DNA from: Mobilitalea sp.
GTDB lineage: Bacteria; Bacillota_A; Clostridia; Lachnospirales; Lachnospiraceae
DNA length: 8,798 nt
Assembly: GCA_029974875.1 (NCBI GenBank)
Contig: JARKQP010000820.1
Coordinates: 1 to 8,798 of the forward strand
Direction of reading: 5' to 3'
The first letter of the stretch is position 1. Each line of letters starts with the position of its first letter. Of the stretch, positions 6,627 through 8,798 are shown one piece after another. Made by a program: the position numbers and the translations under genes. A model generated the notes under the pieces. The model saw nothing but the letters and a program-made list of their open reading frames with translations. It was not told the DNA's origin and did no database searches.

Positions 6627-7901
6627 TTATTTCCGGATGATGTCATTCCTTCCCGGACCGTTTGAAATCAGGGTGATGGGTACCTCAAGCTCTTTTTCAA
6701 TAAATTCAATATACTTTCTGCAATTCTCAGGCAGGTCCCCATAGGCTTTGACATCCCTGATATCCTGCTTCCAGCCTGGTAAATACTCATACACCGGCTT
6801 TGCCTTCGCAAGCCTGACAGTCGTCGGGAAGTCCCTGGTAACCACGCCGTCTATTTCATAGCCTACGCATACGGGCAATACCTCCAGGTAACCCAGCACG
6901 TCCAGCACGGTAAAGGCTACCTCTGTTGCTCCCTGCATCCTGCATCCGTAACGGGAGGCTACTGCGTCAAACCATCCCATCCTTCTTGGGCGGCCTGTTG
7001 TGGCTCCATATTCACCGCCGTCACCGCCACGCTTCCTAAGCTCATCTGCCTCGTCGCCGTGAATCTCGCTTACGAATTCGCCTGCGCCTACGGCACTGGA
7101 GTAAGCCTTTACCACGGTTACCACCGACTTAATCTCATAGGGCGGGATGCCTGCGCCGATTGCTCCATAGGCTGCCAGGGTGGAAGAGGAGGTAACCATG
7201 GGATAGATACCAAAATCCGGATCCTTCAGGGCACCAAGCTGTCCTTCTAACAGGATATTCTTTCCCTCCTTGATTGCCTCATGAAGGAATGCAGATACAT
7301 CACAAACGTAGGGCTGGACCATATCCCTGTATTCTATCAGGGTACGGTATAGCTCCTCCTGGTCAATGGCCGGCTTATGGTATAGGTGCTCCAAGATAAC
7401 GTTTTTCACCTCACAGACGCTGGCAATTTTATCCTTTAAAACCTCGTCGTCAAATAATTCAGAAACCTGAAATCCAATTTTTGCATATTTATCAGAATAA
7501 AAGGGTGCAATTCCTGATTTGGTAGAACCAAAGGACTTGCCTCCCAGTCTCTCTTCTTCATATTGGTCAAATAAAATATGGTACGGCATCATAATCTGTG
7601 CCCGGTCAGAAACTAATATCCTTGGCTTTGGAACACCCCTGTCCATCAGTGAATTAATCTCCTTCACCAGATAGGGAATATTCAGTGCAACACCGTTACC
7701 GATAATGCTTGTAGTATGTTCATAAAAAACACCGGAGGGAAGCAGATGAAGAGCGAATTTTCCATATTCATTAATTATCGTATGACCTGCGTTGCTGCCA
7801 CCCTGATATCTTACGATAATATCAGTTTCCTGCCCCAGCATGTCCGTTATCTTTCCTTTTCCTTCATCGCCCCAATTGGCGCCAACAATTGCCTTAACCA
7901 T
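6627..7901 (-). CDS. purA: Adenylosuccinate synthetase (clostridial-type variant)
   Basis: 424 residues, usual family length, cytosolic. It catalyses GTP-dependent joining of IMP and aspartate to adenylosuccinate, the first committed step from IMP to AMP. Visible signatures are NWGDEGKGK (9-17), with Asp12 matching the catalytic Asp13 of E. coli; SNAGHT, with His40 matching His41; SDRA and MPYH (98-108); VTSSST (236-241); VVKAYSS; TTGRPRR (301-307) for aspartate binding; and SNGPGR near the C-terminus for GTP. It departs from the E. coli type: EGAQG appears as EGQLG (219-223), and KVARRG appears as KYAKIG (138-143), so the arginine matching Arg143, which reaches the neighbouring active site in the dimer, is Ile. 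The segment between, STKSGIAP, replaces TTGRGIGP. I recall this form in clostridia, so it is probably an active subfamily. ATG 7901 has AAGGAGG eight bases upstream. Confidence 0.97.
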   Translation of the reverse strand: MVKAIVGANWGDEGKGKITDMLGQETDIIVRYQGGSNAGHTIINEYGKFALHLLPSGVFYEHTTSIIGNGVALNIPYLVKEINSLMDRGVPKPRILVSDRAQIMMPYHILFDQYEEERLGGKSFGSTKSGIAPFYSDKYAKIGFQVSELFDDEVLKDKIASVCEVKNVILEHLYHKPAIDQEELYRTLIEYRDMVQPYVCDVSAFLHEAIKEGKNILLEGQLGALKDPDFGIYPMVTSSSTLAAYGAIGAGIPPYEIKSVVTVVKAYSSAVGAGEFVSEIHGDEADELRKRGGDGGEYGATTGRPRRMGWFDAVASRYGCRMQGATEVAFTVLDVLGYLEVLPVCVGYEIDGVVTRDFPTTVRLAKAKPVYEYLPGWKQDIRDVKAYGDLPENCRKYIEFIEKELEVPITLISNGPGRNDIIRK

Positions 7902-7913
7902 GTTGAATTCCTC

Positions 7914-8010
7914 CTTGAATCATAAGATAAAACCAGTTTATTACCGGTCTGTCGTCTTAACATATTTTAACCCAATTACTTATTAAGTATAAACTGTCCC
8001 ATGATTCAAG
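7914..8010 (-). promoter_or_regulatory. Structured leader of purA: long-range stem reaching the ribosome binding site, plus inner hairpin
   Basis: CTTGAATCAT (minus strand 8010-8001) is perfectly complementary to ATGATTCAAG (7923-7914), a 10-bp stem closing a 77-base loop. The 3' arm overlaps the first three bases of the AAGGAGG ribosome site (7916-7910). Inside the loop is a hairpin, AGACCGGU (7950-7943) with ACUGGUUU (7937-7930) across an AAUAA loop, containing two G-U pairs and followed by UAUCUU, which looks like a weak attenuator. There is also a 13-base DNA palindrome at 7977-7989. No purine riboswitch core or PurR box was found. Function is inferred only from pairing. Confidence 0.35.
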
Positions 8011-8024
8011 TAAAATCAATTTTA

Positions 8025-8054
8025 ATTATACGTGGCATAACCTCATATTATGAA
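8025..8054 (-). promoter_or_regulatory. Probable promoter of purA
   Basis: On the minus strand TTCATA (8054-8049, 4/6) is followed after 18 bases by a perfect TATAAT (8030-8025), predicting a start near 8018 and a leader of about 117 bases. A second candidate, TTTACT, 17 bases, TATACT, lies about 30 bases further downstream. That one would start inside the long-range inverted repeat and remove its 5' arm from the transcript. Confidence 0.5.
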
Positions 8055-8091
8055 ATTCTATAGACATATTAATTTTGTTTATGCAACAATC

Positions 8092-8787
8092 TTACATCCT
8101 CGGCAGGTCTTCCCGGCCGGCCATCATATCAACAATCCGTTCAGCTGCGGAATGTATAAAATCCAGGGTTCTGTCATAGGTGATATAGACCGGCTGCAGC
8201 AGCTCATGCTTTTTAATAAAATGCTGGTCAATCAGCCAGACCCTGCTATCCTCTAATTCCTGCTCACTGACCAGGCCTTCAACAGGATAAACCGCAGCCT
8301 CCTCCATATGCTTTCTAAGCTCTTCCATACCTTCGTAACGATAGACCAGCAATAAATCATTCCGGTTCTGGTCCGTAACAATAGCCTCGAAAAAGCGCTT
8401 ATCCCCCTGTCCGATCTCCAGGCACTCCATGCATTTACAAAATTCCTTGCGGATGGACAGCACAAATAATTCATCCGTTAATATATGAACCACATAACCG
8501 CGGTAAAAATCCAACAGCCCATCGGTTCTTTCCCGGTTGCAGCTGATGAAATCCTTTAGCCTATTCCGGTAAAGGGCATAGTTTTCCGGCAGCTCAAAAT
8601 CCGGATCCGGTATGCCATCACGGAAATGGGTATGCTTTTTATGGGCTCTTTCATATCCGATTCTGGCATGCACTGCATCCGGAGCCAAAGTACCCAGATA
8701 AAACAAGTCTAAATTTTGAATGGTTCCCTCCGGAAGGCATTTGAGCATTTCCTTCGCGACTACCATATGTGTAATTACACCTGCCAT
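8092..8787 (-). CDS. Zinc-dependent phospholipase C-like protein
   Basis: 231 residues. The pattern fits the all-helical zinc-dependent phospholipase C/S1-P1 nuclease-like family: His7 in THMVVA near the start, YLGTLAPDAVH (Asp37, His40), a histidine cluster AHKKHTH (His49, His52, His54) and GYVVHILTDE (His101, Asp105). These are the expected metal ligands. There is no signal peptide, so unlike secreted clostridial toxins it should be intracellular. Its substrate is unknown; small intracellular members are usually left as hypothetical hydrolases. The start ATG 8787 has GGAGG only four bases upstream, slightly close, and the SD lies at the window edge. The stop is 190 bases before purA, and purA has its own promoter, so the two are probably separate units although some read-through is possible since no terminator is visible between them. 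The family is fairly sure; the activity is not. Confidence 0.7.
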   Translation of the reverse strand: MAGVITHMVVAKEMLKCLPEGTIQNLDLFYLGTLAPDAVHARIGYERAHKKHTHFRDGIPDPDFELPENYALYRNRLKDFISCNRERTDGLLDFYRGYVVHILTDELFVLSIRKEFCKCMECLEIGQGDKRFFEAIVTDQNRNDLLLVYRYEGMEELRKHMEEAAVYPVEGLVSEQELEDSRVWLIDQHFIKKHELLQPVYITYDRTLDFIHSAAERIVDMMAGREDLPRM

Positions 8788-8798
8788 AAAACCTCCAT

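Noticed and set aside
8035..8084. GCATAA/TTATGC inverted repeat as terminator for the phospholipase-like gene
   Set aside because: Only six pairs across 38 bases with no T-run; too weak to call.
7902..8091. Purine riboswitch or PurR box upstream of purA
   Set aside because: A short CATAATATGAGG stretch resembles part of a purine aptamer, but the conserved loop segments are missing and no CCGAAC-type PurR boxes are present.
1..8798. CRISPR arrays, insertion sequences, tRNA or rRNA genes
   Set aside because: No regularly spaced repeats, transposase-like proteins, terminal inverted repeats or RNA-gene signatures were seen on either strand.

Overview
The window looks like the chromosome of a Gram-positive anaerobe of the Clostridia, most likely Lachnospiraceae. 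This rests on the clostridial-type adenylosuccinate synthetase, the short AT-rich intergenic regions, strong AGGAGG-type ribosome binding sites, and a Zn-dependent phospholipase C-like protein of a kind I associate with that family. No database search was possible, so the assignment is from memory of protein families.

Left half (1-5254, minus strand): the promoter-proximal part of what I read as a Gram-positive Pel-type exopolysaccharide operon. In transcription order it holds (i) a 736-residue inner-membrane c-di-GMP-receptor-like protein, PelD-like, with an N-terminal degenerate SDR/epimerase domain, four membrane helices, a GAF domain and a degenerate GGDEF domain that keeps the RxxD inhibitory site; (ii) a PelE-like protein with two membrane helices and a helical-repeat cytosolic part; (iii) a membrane-anchored extracellular DUF2194-type protein; and (iv) at the left edge, five codons reading MKVCM, which fit the start of a PelF-type glycosyltransferase continuing outside the window. 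The three complete genes are separated by only 38 and 53 bases. In this model c-di-GMP binding to PelD, with PelE as partner, would switch on the polymerase PelF and an exporter PelG encoded further left, while the DUF2194 protein acts on or guides the polymer outside the membrane.

Centre (5255-5501): a divergent control region. It carries a good sigma-A promoter reading right, a weaker promoter reading left with an overlapping -35, and four copies of an ATGCTTT/AAAGCAT-like heptamer arranged two against two. In the leftward transcript these could fold into nested or alternative hairpins.

Right half: a DivIVA-like coiled-coil protein (5502-6494, plus strand) ends at a strong bidirectional terminator (6542-6592) shared with convergent purA (6627-7901, minus strand). 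Upstream of purA is an approximately 190-base AT-rich spacer with a promoter and a leader able to form a 10-bp long-range stem that reaches the Shine-Dalgarno. The window closes with a Zn-dependent phospholipase C-like protein (8092-8787, minus strand).

The most interesting items are the SDR-PelD fusion in which the SDR looks catalytically dead, the DUF2194 protein where PelA would be expected, the palindromic control region, and the DivIVA-like gene divergent from a polysaccharide operon.
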